DNA from: PALSA-612 sp963755155
GTDB taxonomy: Bacteria; Actinomycetota; Thermoleophilia; Gaiellales; Gaiellaceae
NCBI GenBank assembly: GCA_963755155.1
Contig: CAVWIV010000008.1
Span: 1-27,389 of the forward strand
DNA: 27,389 bases
Direction of reading: 5' to 3'
This document shows positions 15,323-26,272 of the stretch, in pieces. The translations under genes were made by a program, and so were the position numbers. The notes under the pieces are model-generated. The model did not search any database. It worked only from the letters and a program-made list of their open reading frames with translations, and was not told the origin of the DNA. The first letter of the stretch is position 1. Each line of letters starts with the position of its first letter.

Positions 15323-16578
15323 TGGCCGTCGCAGCCTCCCGCATCTACGAGGGAACCCGCATCCCCTCCCCGGTGCCGACGATCATCGAAGTGCCCGAGG
15401 GTCTCCGCAGCGGCGCCGACATCCTCGAGGTGAACTTCGGCCCCAACCACCCGTCGATGCACGGCGTGCTCCGGCTCGTCCTCCAGCTGGACGGCGAGAC
15501 CGTCGTCGGCCTCAAGGCGGTCATCGGCTATCTCCACACCGGCTTCGAGAAGTCGATGGAGCAGAAGACCTGGTGGAAGGCGATTCCGTACGCGCCGCGC
15601 ATGGACTACGTCTCGTTTCAGGCGAACGAGCTCGCCTTCGTGATGGCGATCGAGAAGCTGCTCGGCATCGAGGTGCCTCCGAAGGCGATCTGGATGCGGA
15701 CGCTGCTCGCCGAGCTCAACCGCATCCACTCACACCTCGTCTGGCTCGGCACGTCAGCGCTCGAGCTGGGGGCGATCTCCCCCTTCTGGTACGCGTTCCG
15801 CGAGCGCGACCGGGTGCTCGACCTCTTCGAGCTCGTGACGGGCGCGCGAATGCACACGAGGTACTTCCAGGTCGGCGGCCTCGCCGAGGACATCCCGCGC
15901 GGCTTCTTCCCGCAGTGCCGCGAGTTCTGCGAGGTGATGCCGAAGGCGGTCGACCAGTACGAGTCGATGCTCACAGAGAACCCGATCTGGCTCGCACGGA
16001 CGAAGGGCGTAGGGCTGCTCTCCGCCGAGGACGCCATCGCACTCGGCCAGTCGGGGCCGGTGCTGCGCGCCTCCGGGGTCGACTGGGACCTCCGCAAGGC
16101 CGCGCCCTACCTCGCGTACGGCGACGTCGACTTCGACGTTCCCGTCAGGACGAACGGCGATGTCTACGACCGCTACAAGGTGCACATGGACGAGATGCGC
16201 GAGTCGGTGCGCATCGTCGAGCAGACCCTCGAGGGCATGCCGCCCGGGCCGTGGATCGCGGACGACCGGAAGGTCGTGCTCCCGCCGCGCGAGGAGCTGC
16301 ACACGTCGATGGAGTCGCTCATCCACCACTTCAAGCTGGTGACGGAGGGCTTCACCGTGCCCGAGGGCGAGGTGTACGTCACCGTCGAGTCGCCGCGCGG
16401 CGAGTTCGGCTGCTACCTGTGCTCGGACGGCGGCCCCAGGCCCTGGCGGGCCCGCTTCCGCGCGCCGAGCTTCGTTGCCCTCCAGGCCACCGCGACCTGC
16501 ATGGGGCAGGCGCTCGTCGCCGACATGGTCGCCGTCGTCGGCTCGCTCGACACGGTGATGGGCGAGGTGGATAGATGA
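15322..16578 (+). CDS. nuoD: NADH-quinone oxidoreductase subunit D
   Basis: NuoD is the 49-kDa hydrogenase-like subunit that forms the quinone pocket with NuoB. The intact 418-residue protein has NFGPNHPSMHGVLRL with H47 and PRMDYVS with Y96. Their 49-residue spacing equals that of the quinone-headgroup ligands His38 and Tyr87 in Thermus Nqo4. HTGFEKSMEQKTW and the C-terminal IVGSLDTVMGEVDR are also present (IVGSLDT seen as VVGSLDT). ATG 15322 overlaps the nuoC stop by one base, and the stop overlaps nuoE by ATGA. Confidence 0.97.
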   Translation: MAVAASRIYEGTRIPSPVPTIIEVPEGLRSGADILEVNFGPNHPSMHGVLRLVLQLDGETVVGLKAVIGYLHTGFEKSMEQKTWWKAIPYAPRMDYVSFQANELAFVMAIEKLLGIEVPPKAIWMRTLLAELNRIHSHLVWLGTSALELGAISPFWYAFRERDRVLDLFELVTGARMHTRYFQVGGLAEDIPRGFFPQCREFCEVMPKAVDQYESMLTENPIWLARTKGVGLLSAEDAIALGQSGPVLRASGVDWDLRKAAPYLAYGDVDFDVPVRTNGDVYDRYKVHMDEMRESVRIVEQTLEGMPPGPWIADDRKVVLPPREELHTSMESLIHHFKLVTEGFTVPEGEVYVTVESPRGEFGCYLCSDGGPRPWRARFRAPSFVALQATATCMGQALVADMVAVVGSLDTVMGEVDR

Positions 16579-17025
16579 GCCTGGCGACGGAGATCCAGGA
16601 CGTCGCGGCGCGCTATCCCGACCGCCGCTCGGCGATGCTGCCCGCCTTGCGTATGGCGCAGGAGCGTTACGGGTGGCTCTCGCACGAGGCGTTGGCCGAG
16701 GTGGCGGATGCGCTCGACTACACGCCCGCCTATTGCCTCTCCGTCGCGTCGTTCTACGACATGTTCCACCTCGAGCCCGTCGGCGAGCACGAGGTGGAGG
16801 TGTGCACGAACCTCTCGTGCGCGCTCGTCGGCGCGCAGGAGGTCGTTCGCGCCTTCGAGTCCGAGCTCGGCGTCAGCGCCGGCGAGACGACCGAGGACGG
16901 CCAGGTGACGCTCCGCGTCGTCGAGTGCCTCGGCGGCTGCGGCTACGCGCCGGTGATCACCGTCGACCGCCGCCACCGCCATCCCGTGAAGCCGGAGGAC
17001 GTGCCCGGCATCGTCGAGGAGCTCC

Positions 17026-17039
<14 letters not shown>
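16575..17039 (+). CDS. nuoE: NADH-quinone oxidoreductase subunit E (2Fe-2S, 24 kDa)
   Basis: NuoE carries the off-path [2Fe-2S] cluster N1a in the NADH-dehydrogenase module. The four ligands are visible: C77 and C82 in CTNLSC, and C118 and C122 in CLGGC, in a thioredoxin-like domain after a helical N-terminus (SAMLPALRMAQERYGWL). Length is 154 residues, normal for the family. The start overlaps the nuoD stop (ATGA); the end overlaps nuoF by 14 bases. Confidence 0.96.
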
Positions 17040-18334
<1,295 letters not shown>

Positions 18335-18342
<8 letters not shown>

Positions 18343-20476
18343 CCTCGTGAAGCTCACCGTCGACGACCGCGAGATCCAGGTGCCGGCGGGCACCGGGCTC
18401 GTGGAAACCGCTGCCGCGGCGGGCATCGAGATTCCCGTCTTTTGCTACGAGCCGCGGCTGGGCGCCCCCGTCGGCGCCTGCCGCATGTGCCTCGTCGAGA
18501 TCGAAGGCATTCCCAAGCCGCAGGCCGGCTGCACGCTCACGGCGCAGGACGGCATGGTCGTGAAGACCGCGAAGACGTCGGAGCTCGCCGCGGCGGCGCA
18601 GAGCTCGACGCTCGAGTTCATCCTCGTGAACCACCCGCTCGACTGCCCCGTGTGCGACAAGGGCGGCGAGTGCCCGCTGCAAGATCTGACCTTCCGCTAT
18701 GGCCCAGGCAACACGCGCATGGCGTTCGACAAGCGGACGTTCGAGAAGCCGATCCCGATCTCGCCGACGATCGCGCTCGACCGCGAGCGCTGCATCCTCT
18801 GCTACCGCTGCACGCGGTTCTCCGAGGATGTGGCGGAGGACGGCCAGCTGATCGCACGCGACCGCGGCGCGCTCTCGCAGATCGCGACGTACGAGGACCT
18901 CCCGTACCGCGCGCCGTTCTCGGGGAACGTCATCGAGCTCTGTCCGGTCGGCGCCCTGACCTCGACGCTCTACCGCTTCGAGGCCCGTCCCTGGGAGATC
19001 GTCAACGTGCCGACCGTCTGCGGGCTCTGCCCCGTCGGCTGCAACGTCAGCGCCGCCTACCGCGAGGGCCACGTGCGCCGGGTGTCGAGCCGCAACCACC
19101 CGGAGATCGACCGGGGCTGGATCTGCGACAAGGGCCGCTTCAGTTATCCAGCGCTGCGTGCTCCGGACCGCGTGACGGCGCCCGGGATCCGCGTTCCGGA
19201 AACGTGGCGGTTCGCGGAGGCGAGCTGGGACGACGCGCTCGACGAGCTCGAGCGGCTGGCGAGGGCGGCCGGCGACTCGGTCGTGCTCGCGCTCTCCGGC
19301 TCGGAGACGGTGGAGATCGCCTCGGCGCTCTCGCAACTCGTGCGCAGGGGCTTCGGCTCGCATCGCGTCGTGCTGCCCGAGGAGACCAGCACGGCGCTCG
19401 ATTCCTTCCGCGCGCCGCTGTCGACGATCGCGGACGCGGAGCTCGTCGTCGTCATCGGAGACGACCCCGTGACGGAGCGCGCGCCGATCGTCGACCTCTG
19501 GATCCGCGCGGCCCGGCGGAACGGCGCCGAGGTGCTGACGTTCGGCCCTGCCGGCACCGTGCAGCGGCCACCGGGCGACGGTGCAGCGGTCGTCGCGGAG
19601 CTCGCCGACAAGCGGAAGGCGCTCGGCAAGCGGCTCCACGAGGCCGAGCGCGTCGCGCTCGTCTGGTCAGGCCCCGGCGGTCGGGGCGGCGCGGCGCTCG
19701 CGCCGCTTGCGGACGCGCTGGGGCTCGTCGGCAAGCCCGGCAGCGGGGCGTACTTCCTGCCTGCGACGCCCAACGGGCGAGGCGTGGCCGCCGCCTGGGC
19801 GGCCGCGGGTGAGGGCGAGCCGACAGCGCCGGAACGCGTGGGCCTGCTGCTCATCTCGGGCGAGGAGGCGGTGGCCGACCCCCGCGTCCGGGCGCTCGCG
19901 GAGCGCAGCGACGCCGTCGCCGCCGTGACGATGTTCTCCGAGTCGGTCCGCGGCTGGACGCACGTCGTCCTGCCGGGCACGAGCTATCTCGAGCGCGACG
20001 GCACGATGGTCAACCTCGAAGGCCGCGAGCAGCGGCTGCGGAAGGCGAGCGAGCCGCCGGGCCGCGCCGACCTCGACTGGATCGCCGATCTCGCCGCGCG
20101 CTTCGGCGTCACGCTGGAGCCCTTCGAGCCAGGTGGGACGACACAAGGGGCTGAGGCGGCCGGCGCGACGACGGAAGCGCTCAAGCCGCCTGTCGCGCCG
20201 AAGCTCCGACTGAACCGCTACCGCGCGCTCTTCTCCGGGAGCGCCGTCGAGCGCGTTCCGCAGCTCCAGTTCCAGCGGCCGGAGGCCGTGATCGAGCTCT
20301 CGCCGGAGGACGCTCAGAAGCGCTCGATCGGCACCGGCGACACGGTGACTGTGCTGGCCAACGGCACGTCCATCGAGCTGCGCGCGCGGATCAACCGCCG
20401 GCTCGTGGCCGGCGCCGCCCGCGCAGCCGAAGAGCACGTGCGCGACCTGCCGGACTTGGTGGAGGTGCGCCCGTGA
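18335..20476 (+). CDS. nuoG: NADH-quinone oxidoreductase subunit G (multi-cluster)
   Basis: NuoG relays electrons through the peripheral arm. The 713-residue protein has an N-terminal [2Fe-2S] domain (C37, C49, C52, C66; N1b), the His/Cys cluster N5 (H100, C104, C107, C113), N4 (C153, C156, C159, C203), and the optional N7 cluster (C229, C232, C236, C264 in CGLCPVGC...WICDKG) retained only in some bacteria such as E. coli and Thermus. A molybdopterin-oxidoreductase-like region and a C-terminal beta domain follow. ATG 18335, preceded by GGAAGAAG, gives MPDLVKLTVDD; an upstream in-frame start would add a basic unconserved tail inside nuoF. Confidence 0.96.
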
Positions 20477-21456
20477 GGTTCCAGTGGGTCGTGTACCTGA
20501 TCGAAGCGTTCCTCGTCATCAACATCCTCCTGCTCGCGTTCGCGTACACGACGCTGCTGGAGCGGAAGCTGCTCGGCCGCATGCAGCTTCGCTACGGGCC
20601 GAACCGCGCGGGCTGGGTGGGCCTCCTGCAGCCGATCGCCGACCTGCTGAAGCTCGTCCGCAAGGAGGCGTTCTTCCCGCGCAAGGTGGAGGCGATCCCG
20701 TACATCATCGCGCCGGCGTTCTCCGCCTTCACGGCGCTGCTCGCCTTCAGCGTCATTCCGTTCGGCGCGGGCTGGGAGATACATGGCTACGAGATCAACG
20801 GGGCCGTCGCGACCGTCGACATCGGCCTAATCATCATCTTCGCGCTCGGCTCGATCGGCGTTTACGGCTTCATCGTCGGCGGGTGGGCGTCCGAGTCGAA
20901 GTTCTCGCTGCTCGGCGCGATGCGGACATGCGCACAGCTCGTCTCGTACGAGGTCTCGCTGTCGCTCTCCGTGGTCGGCGTCATCATGATCGCCGAGTCG
21001 CTCAACCTCTCGGAGATCGTCGCGAAGCAGATCGACACCGTGTGGTTCGTCGTCCCGCAGCTCGTCGGCTTCGCCGTCTTCTTCATCGCCGCCACGGCCG
21101 AGACGGCGCGGGCGCCTTTCGACCTCGTCGAGGCCGACTCGGAGATCGTCGCCGGGTACCACACGGAGTTCAGCGGCATGCGCTGGGGCCTCTTCCAGAT
21201 GGCCGAGTACATCAACCTCATCGTTCTCTCGGGGCTCGGCGTGACGTTGTTCTTCGGCGGCTGGGAAGGGCCGTGGGAGCCGCTCGGGCCGCTGTGGTTC
21301 GTGCTGAAGCTCCTGCTCGCGATCACGATCTTCATCTGGATCCGCGCCTCGGTGCCGCGCCTGCGCTACGACCAGCTGATGCGCTTCGGCTGGAAGGTGC
21401 TGCTCCCGGTGGCGACGCTCAACGCCGTCGTGACGGCCGCGGTGGTGGCGGCATGA
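20473..21456 (+). CDS. nuoH: NADH-quinone oxidoreductase subunit H
   Basis: NuoH is the eight-helix membrane subunit that closes the quinone chamber and links it to the proton pumps. The intact 327-residue protein carries the signatures LLERKLLGRMQLRYGPNR near the N-terminus and the acidic quinone-channel loop TAETARAPFDLVEADSEI plus VAGYHTEFSGMRW in the middle. GTG 20473 overlaps the nuoG stop (GTGA); the stop overlaps nuoI by ATGA. Confidence 0.97.
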   Translation: MRFQWVVYLIEAFLVINILLLAFAYTTLLERKLLGRMQLRYGPNRAGWVGLLQPIADLLKLVRKEAFFPRKVEAIPYIIAPAFSAFTALLAFSVIPFGAGWEIHGYEINGAVATVDIGLIIIFALGSIGVYGFIVGGWASESKFSLLGAMRTCAQLVSYEVSLSLSVVGVIMIAESLNLSEIVAKQIDTVWFVVPQLVGFAVFFIAATAETARAPFDLVEADSEIVAGYHTEFSGMRWGLFQMAEYINLIVLSGLGVTLFFGGWEGPWEPLGPLWFVLKLLLAITIFIWIRASVPRLRYDQLMRFGWKVLLPVATLNAVVTAAVVAA

Positions 21457-21950
21457 GCCCGAGCCCGCTCGATGCTGTCCGCGGCTTCGGCGTGACGTTC
21501 CGCCAGCTCTTCAAGAAGCCGATCACCGTCCAGTACCCGGAGGTCGTGCGCCCTGTCTACCCGCGCTTCCGCGGCCGGCACCGGCTGCACCTGCACGAGA
21601 ACGGCCTCGAGAAGTGCGTCGGCTGCTCCCTCTGTGCGGCCGCGTGCCCCTCGGACTGCATCCGCGTCGTTGCCGAGGAGAACGAGCCGGGCAACCGCGT
21701 CTCGGCCGGCGAGCGCTACGCGCGCATCTACGAGATCAACATGAGCCGCTGCATCTTCTGCGGCTACTGCGAGCTCGCGTGCCCGTTCGACGCGATCACC
21801 CTGGGCACGGAGTACGAGATCTCGGAGTACTCGCGCGACGACCTCATCTACACGAAGGACATGCTGCTCGAGCCGCCGATCAAGACCGTGCCGGTGGCCG
21901 ACCCGGAGGAGTACGACACGCCGGATCCGTTCTACAAGAGGCGCTCGTGA
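21453..21950 (+). CDS. nuoI: NADH-quinone oxidoreductase subunit I (2x 4Fe-4S)
   Basis: NuoI carries clusters N6a and N6b between NuoG and NuoB. The 165-residue protein has the two ferredoxin motifs CVGCSLCAAACPSDC (C55, C58, C61; C65/C69) and CIFCGYCELACP (C100, C103, C106, C110). ATG 21453 overlaps the nuoH stop; the upstream reading frame is only an antisense-style extension through nuoH and was discarded. The stop overlaps the nuoJ start (GTGA). Confidence 0.96.
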   Translation: MSPSPLDAVRGFGVTFRQLFKKPITVQYPEVVRPVYPRFRGRHRLHLHENGLEKCVGCSLCAAACPSDCIRVVAEENEPGNRVSAGERYARIYEINMSRCIFCGYCELACPFDAITLGTEYEISEYSRDDLIYTKDMLLEPPIKTVPVADPEEYDTPDPFYKRRS

Positions 21951-22513
21951 CGGTCGTCGCGGCGTCGGCGGGAGACATCACCGTCTGGGTCGTGTGGGTC
22001 GCGGCGGCGGCGGCCTGTCTGCTCTCTGCCGTCGGGGTCGTGAGCTTCGCCGATCCGTTCTATTCGGCGCTCGCGCTCATCGGCAACCTCGCGTCGCTCG
22101 CGGTGCTCTACCTCCTCTTGTCGGCGGAGTTCGTAGCCGCCGCGCAGGTGCTCATCTATGCGGGCGCGATCGTCGTGATGTTCCTCTTCGTGATCGCGTA
22201 CGTCAGCGGGCGCACGGATGCCCCGTGGGCGGGGTCGCCGTCCGTTCAGACGTGGGCGGCTGTCGTCGCCGCCGGCGCGATCCTCGCCGAGGTGCTCGTC
22301 GTCATCGGCGTCCAGGCAGGCGGCGGCGAGCTGTCGAAGCCGGCCGACATTTCCGCAGCGTTCGGCGGCCCGGCGGCGATCGGCGAGCTGTTCCTGACCG
22401 ACCACGTGCTCGCCTTCGAGATCACGTCGATCGTGCTCCTCGTCGCCGCGGTGGGCGGCGTCATCCTCGGCGCCCACGCGCGCCGGTTCGAAGAGGGAGA
22501 AGAGCCCTCGTGA
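21947..22513 (+). CDS. nuoJ: NADH-quinone oxidoreductase subunit J
   Basis: NuoJ is a five-helix membrane subunit. GTG 21947 gives 188 residues with hydrophobic segments at about 12-34, 38-60, 64-86, 97-117 and 147-175. The TM3 stretch QVLIYAGAIVVMFLFVI contains Y71, matching the tyrosine near the pi-bulge described in NuoJ. It overlaps nuoI by GTGA but is followed by a 91-base non-coding gap, the only long gap in the operon. Confidence 0.94.
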   Translation: MTVVAASAGDITVWVVWVAAAAACLLSAVGVVSFADPFYSALALIGNLASLAVLYLLLSAEFVAAAQVLIYAGAIVVMFLFVIAYVSGRTDAPWAGSPSVQTWAAVVAAGAILAEVLVVIGVQAGGGELSKPADISAAFGGPAAIGELFLTDHVLAFEITSIVLLVAAVGGVILGAHARRFEEGEEPS

Positions 22514-22530
22514 AGCGTGCGCATGTAAAC

Positions 22531-22572
22531 GGTGCCAGGCACGAGTTACGTGTCTGTGCCAAGTCTGTGCCA
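22531..22572. repeat. Palindromic element (copy B) inside the nuo operon, between nuoJ and nuoK
   Basis: GGTGCC-A-GGCAC (22531-22542; the paired part is GTGCC/GGCAC) is followed by TGTGCCAAGTCTGTGCCA (22555-22572). The latter matches 11836-11853 at 17 of 18 positions. Palindrome plus doubled TGTGCCA in the same order at both sites points to one element family. It fills most of the 91-base gap between nuoJ and nuoK. Confidence 0.6.
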
Positions 22573-22591
22573 ACTTCGACGCGGCGGCGAC

Positions 22592-22600
22592 GGGGAGGGA
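22592..22600 (+). promoter_or_regulatory. Ribosome binding site of nuoK
   Basis: GGGGAGGGA lies 4 bases before GTG 22605-22607. nuoK is not coupled to nuoJ by overlap, so this strong site probably provides independent initiation after the repeat element. Confidence 0.65.
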
Positions 22601-22604
22601 AGTA

Positions 22605-22913
22605 GTGCTCGGGCCTGACGTCGCCTGGTACCTCGCTGTCGCCGCGTTTCTCTTCACGGTGGGCGGGCTCGGCGTGCTCCTGCGCCGCAACCCGCTGATC
22701 ATCCTCCTCTCGCTCGAGTTGATGCTGAACGCGGCGAACCTCACGCTCATCGCCTTCGCGCGCCAGCACGGCTCGCTCGACGGGCAGATCTTCGCGCTCG
22801 CGGTGATGGCCGTAGCCGCGTCCGAGGTCGTCGTCGGGCTCGGGCTCGTCGTCGCCATGGCCCGCCGCAACGTCGCGCTCGACACCGACCGGCTGACCAC
22901 CCTGCGCGGCTGA
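22605..22913 (+). CDS. nuoK: NADH-quinone oxidoreductase subunit K
   Basis: NuoK is a three-helix antiporter-like membrane subunit. The 102-residue protein has the two in-membrane glutamates E38 (SLELMLNAANL) and E74 (AASEVVVGLGL), spaced 36 residues apart as in E. coli E36 and E72. Start GTG 22605 has a strong Shine-Dalgarno sequence. The stop is 4 bases before nuoL. Confidence 0.96.
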   Translation: MLGPDVAWYLAVAAFLFTVGGLGVLLRRNPLIILLSLELMLNAANLTLIAFARQHGSLDGQIFALAVMAVAASEVVVGLGLVVAMARRNVALDTDRLTTLRG

Positions 22914-22917
22914 GACG

Positions 22918-24803
22918 ATGATCCCCGCCGCCTGGATCTGCCTGCTCCTGCCGCTCGGCGGCGCGCTCGCGATCACGCTCGCCGGCAACTCGATCAACCG
23001 CCGCGCCGCGGGCATCATCGCGACGGGCTCCGTCGCAGGCGCCTTCGCGGCCGCGGTCTGGAGCTTCGTGGCGATGCTCGGCCGCGACGAGGACGAACGC
23101 GCGCAGGCGTCGACCGCGTGGAGCTGGCTCACCGCCGGCAACCTCGACTTCGGCCTCGAGATCTACGTCGACCAGCTCGCGGTCTTCATGATGCTCATCG
23201 TCACCGGGGTCGGCGCGCTCATCGTCGGCTACTCGATCGGCTACATGGACAAGGTCGACGAGGAACGGCGCTTCTTCGCGTACATGGCGTTCTTCGTCTT
23301 CTCGATGCTGCTGCTCGTCGAGGGCGGAAACCTCCTGATGCTGCTCGCGGCCTGGGGTCTCGTCGGCCTCTCGTCGTACCTCCTCATCGGCTTCGAGCAC
23401 GAGCGGCCGGCCGCCATCGCGGCGGCGAAGAAGGCGTTCATCATGAACGCGGTCGGCGACGCGACGTTCGCGCTCGCGCTCTTCCTGCTCATCCAGCAGA
23501 CGGGCGTGCTCGGGTACGAGGCCGTCTTCGCGGAGGTCGACGGGCTGAGCTCGACCACGGCGACGCTCGTCGCGCTCGGCCTGCTCGGTGGCGCTGTCGC
23601 GAAGTCGGCGCAGCTGCCGCTCCAGACGTGGCTCCCGGACGCGATGGAGGGCCCGACGCCGGTGTCCGCGCTCATCCACGCGGCGACGATGGTGGTCGCG
23701 GGCGTCTACCTCATCTTCCGCACGGCGCCCGTGTTCGAGGCGGCCCCGGAGGTGCAGGACACGGCCGCCATCCTCGGCGCGCTGACGCTCGTCGCCGCCG
23801 GCCTGATCGCACTCGTGCAGACGGACATCAAGCGCGTGATCGCGTACTCGACGATGTCGCAGATCGGCTACATGTTCCTCGCCGTCGGCATCGGGGCGTA
23901 CGCGACGGGGATGTTCCACCTGCTGACGCACGCGTTCTTCAAGGCGCTTCTCTTCCTCGCCGCCGGCGATCCTCATCCACGCGCTGGCCGGGGAGCAGGA
24001 CCTGCGGCAGATGGGCGGCCTCAGGCGGCTGATGCCGTTCACGTATGTCGCTTTCCTCGTCGGCGCGCTCGCGCTCGTCGGCGTGCCGCCGTTCTCGGGC
24101 TTCTTCTCGAAGGACCCGATCCTCGCGAACGCGCTCGACGCGGGCGATCTCGGCTACGTGCTGTTCGCACTCGCCGCGGCGGGCGCGCTCCTCACCGGCC
24201 TCTACACGTTCCGGATGATCTTCCTCGCGTTCGGCGGCGAGCCGAGCGAGGAGCTGAAGGCGCGCTACCACCCGCACGGCGGGAAGGAAGGGCCGCGGTC
24301 GATGGTGCTCGTCGTCGGCGTGCTGACGGTGCTGTCCGCCATCGCCGGCTTCCTCCAGTACGCGCCCGTACTGGACGCCCGTCGACGACTTCCTCGAGCC
24401 GGTCGCGGAGCCGCTCGTCCACGCGACGAACGGCCAGGAGACGTTCGCGAGCATCGTCGCCGTCTCGCTCGGTCTGGCCGGCGTCGCGATCGCGTGGCTC
24501 GTCTACTCGAGGAAGCGCTTCCACGCGCCGCGGCCGTGGGCGGCGCTCGAGGAGAAGCTCTACTTCGACGATCTCTACGACGCGCTCTTCTACCGGCCGG
24601 CCGCCGCGACGGCGAAGCTGTTCTACGCGCTCGTCGAAGGGCCGCTCGTCGGCGGGTCGTTGACCGGCATCACGTCCGGCACCGGCCGGCTCGCCGGTTA
24701 CGTGCGCGCGCTGCAGACGGGCATCGTGCGCACGTACGTCCTCGCCGTCGCGGGCGGGCTCGCCGTCCTCGTCCTCGTCTTCATCTCGGTGTCGTACCGC
24801 TGA
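22918..24803 (+). CDS. nuoL: NADH-quinone oxidoreductase subunit L, two frameshifts
   Basis: NuoL is the distal proton-pumping, Mrp-antiporter-like subunit with the long lateral helix. It has K229 in AVAKSAQLPLQTWLPDAMEG, TDIKRVIAYSTMSQIGYM, HAFFKALLFLAAG and FFSKDPIL. The TM5 region reads AAWGLVGLSSYLLIGF: where E. coli has Glu144 in GWEGVGL, this protein has Gly147. The frame changes near 23965 (net +1, two bases missing or one extra in GCCGCCGGCGATC) and again near 24374 (one extra base, YAPVWTPVDDFLEPV restored). The repaired length is about 628 residues, ending at TGA 24801-24803, which overlaps the nuoM start. The last part (VYSRKRFHAPRPWAALEEK onward) is the C-terminal lateral helix and final TM. 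Confidence 0.92.
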
Positions 24804-26272
24804 TGGGCAGCTGGGTGACAACGGCGCTGATCGTCCTGCCGGCAGCGGGCGCGCTCGTCCTCTGGGCGCTCCCCTGGCCACGCGCAGCCGCCGGGGTCGT
24901 CGCCCTCGTGGTGAGCCTCGCAGAGGTCGGCCTCTGGATCGCGGCGCTGGTCGACTTCGACTTCGCCGAGGCAACGAGCACGCTCCAGTACGAGGAGCAG
25001 GCGACGTGGTTCGGCGATCTCGGCGTCTCGTACCACGTCGGCTTCCTCGGCATCGGGCTCTGGCTGGCAGGCCTCGCCGTCGTCTGCCAGGCGGCGGCCG
25101 TCGCGTACGCGATGCGCTCGGGCCGCGAGCGCCCGCGCGCGTACTACGGGCTCATGCTCCTCCTCACCGGAGCCATCGTCGGCGTCTTCTGCGCCCAGGA
25201 CCTGCTGCTCTTCTACGTCTTCTGGGAGGCGATGCTCATCCCGCTCTACCTCCTCGTCGGGGTGTGGGGAGGTGAGGGCCGGCAGCGCGCGACGCTGCTC
25301 TTCGTCATCTACACCATGGCCGGCTCGCTGCTGATGCTCGCCTCGATCATCGTCTTCGGTCTCTCGGAGGGCACGTTCGACCTCCTCGAGTTGCGGAACA
25401 CGGGCGAGTCGACATGGCTCTTCCTCGGGTTCGCCGTCGCCTTTGCCGTGAAGGGCCCGCTGTTTCCGTTCCACGGCTGGCTGCCGTCGGCGTATCGCGA
25501 GGCGCCGGCCGAGGTGGCGGGCGTCCTCTCCGGCGTCGTCTCGAAGGCGGCCGCGTACGGCTTCCTCTACATCGCCATCGTGCTCTTCCCGGGCCCGGCC
25601 GCCGACCTGCGCGTGCCCATCCTCGCGCTCGCCGCGATCGGCCTCGTCTACGGCTCGCTGCTCGCGTTCAGGGCGCGGGACGTGCGCGGCGTGATCGCGT
25701 ACTCGAGCCTCGCGCAGCTGGGCCTGATCGTGCTCGGGCTCTTCGCGACGAACCTCGCCGGCTGGAACGGCGCGCTGCTCCAGATGGTGAACCACGGCCT
25801 GATCTCGGTGACGCTGTTCATGCTTGCCGGGATTGTCGAGGCGCGCGCCGGGACGGGCAGCTTCGACCGGCTCGGCGGCATGGCGCGTGGCCGGCCGGCG
25901 CTCGCGACGGTGCTCATGGTGACGGGCCTGATCGCGCTCGCCGTTCCGGGATCGACGGCGTTCGCGGGCGAGTTCCTCATCCTCACGGGCGTCTTCGACA
26001 CCGGCTGGGGCTGGGCGGTCGTCGGCGCGATCGCGATCGTGCTGGCGGCGATGTACATGCTGCGGCTGATCTCGGCCGTGCTCCACGAGCGCACCGGGAG
26101 TGCTGTGGCGAGTGACACGCGCGACCTGCGTCCGGTCGAGCTGGCGGTGCTCGTGCCGCTCGTGGCGTGCCTGCTCACGCTGTCGGCCTGGCCGGCAGCG
26201 ATCACCGACCGCAGCTTCGGCCAGACGGATGGCTCCCCCGCGCTCGGGAACCTCCTGGAGCCCTTCGAGTGA
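24803..26272 (+). CDS. nuoM: NADH-quinone oxidoreductase subunit M
   Basis: NuoM is the second antiporter-like proton-pumping subunit. The protein is intact at 489 residues, with the TM5 glutamate E142 (FYVFWEAMLIPLYLL), K217 (FAVKGPLFPFHGWLP), the AEVAGVLSGVVSKAAAYG segment, RGVIAYSSLAQLG and MVNHGLISVTLFMLAG. ATG 24803 overlaps the nuoL stop by one base; an upstream extension of this frame lies inside nuoL and was discarded. The stop overlaps nuoN (GTGA). Confidence 0.97.
   Translation: MGSWVTTALIVLPAAGALVLWALPWPRAAAGVVALVVSLAEVGLWIAALVDFDFAEATSTLQYEEQATWFGDLGVSYHVGFLGIGLWLAGLAVVCQAAAVAYAMRSGRERPRAYYGLMLLLTGAIVGVFCAQDLLLFYVFWEAMLIPLYLLVGVWGGEGRQRATLLFVIYTMAGSLLMLASIIVFGLSEGTFDLLELRNTGESTWLFLGFAVAFAVKGPLFPFHGWLPSAYREAPAEVAGVLSGVVSKAAAYGFLYIAIVLFPGPAADLRVPILALAAIGLVYGSLLAFRARDVRGVIAYSSLAQLGLIVLGLFATNLAGWNGALLQMVNHGLISVTLFMLAGIVEARAGTGSFDRLGGMARGRPALATVLMVTGLIALAVPGSTAFAGEFLILTGVFDTGWGWAVVGAIAIVLAAMYMLRLISAVLHERTGSAVASDTRDLRPVELAVLVPLVACLLTLSAWPAAITDRSFGQTDGSPALGNLLEPFE

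Noticed and set aside
24698..26086. 462-codon minus-strand frame opposite nuoM
   Set aside because: Extreme Glu/Arg/His/Asp content, the usual antisense image of a membrane protein gene; no domain seen.
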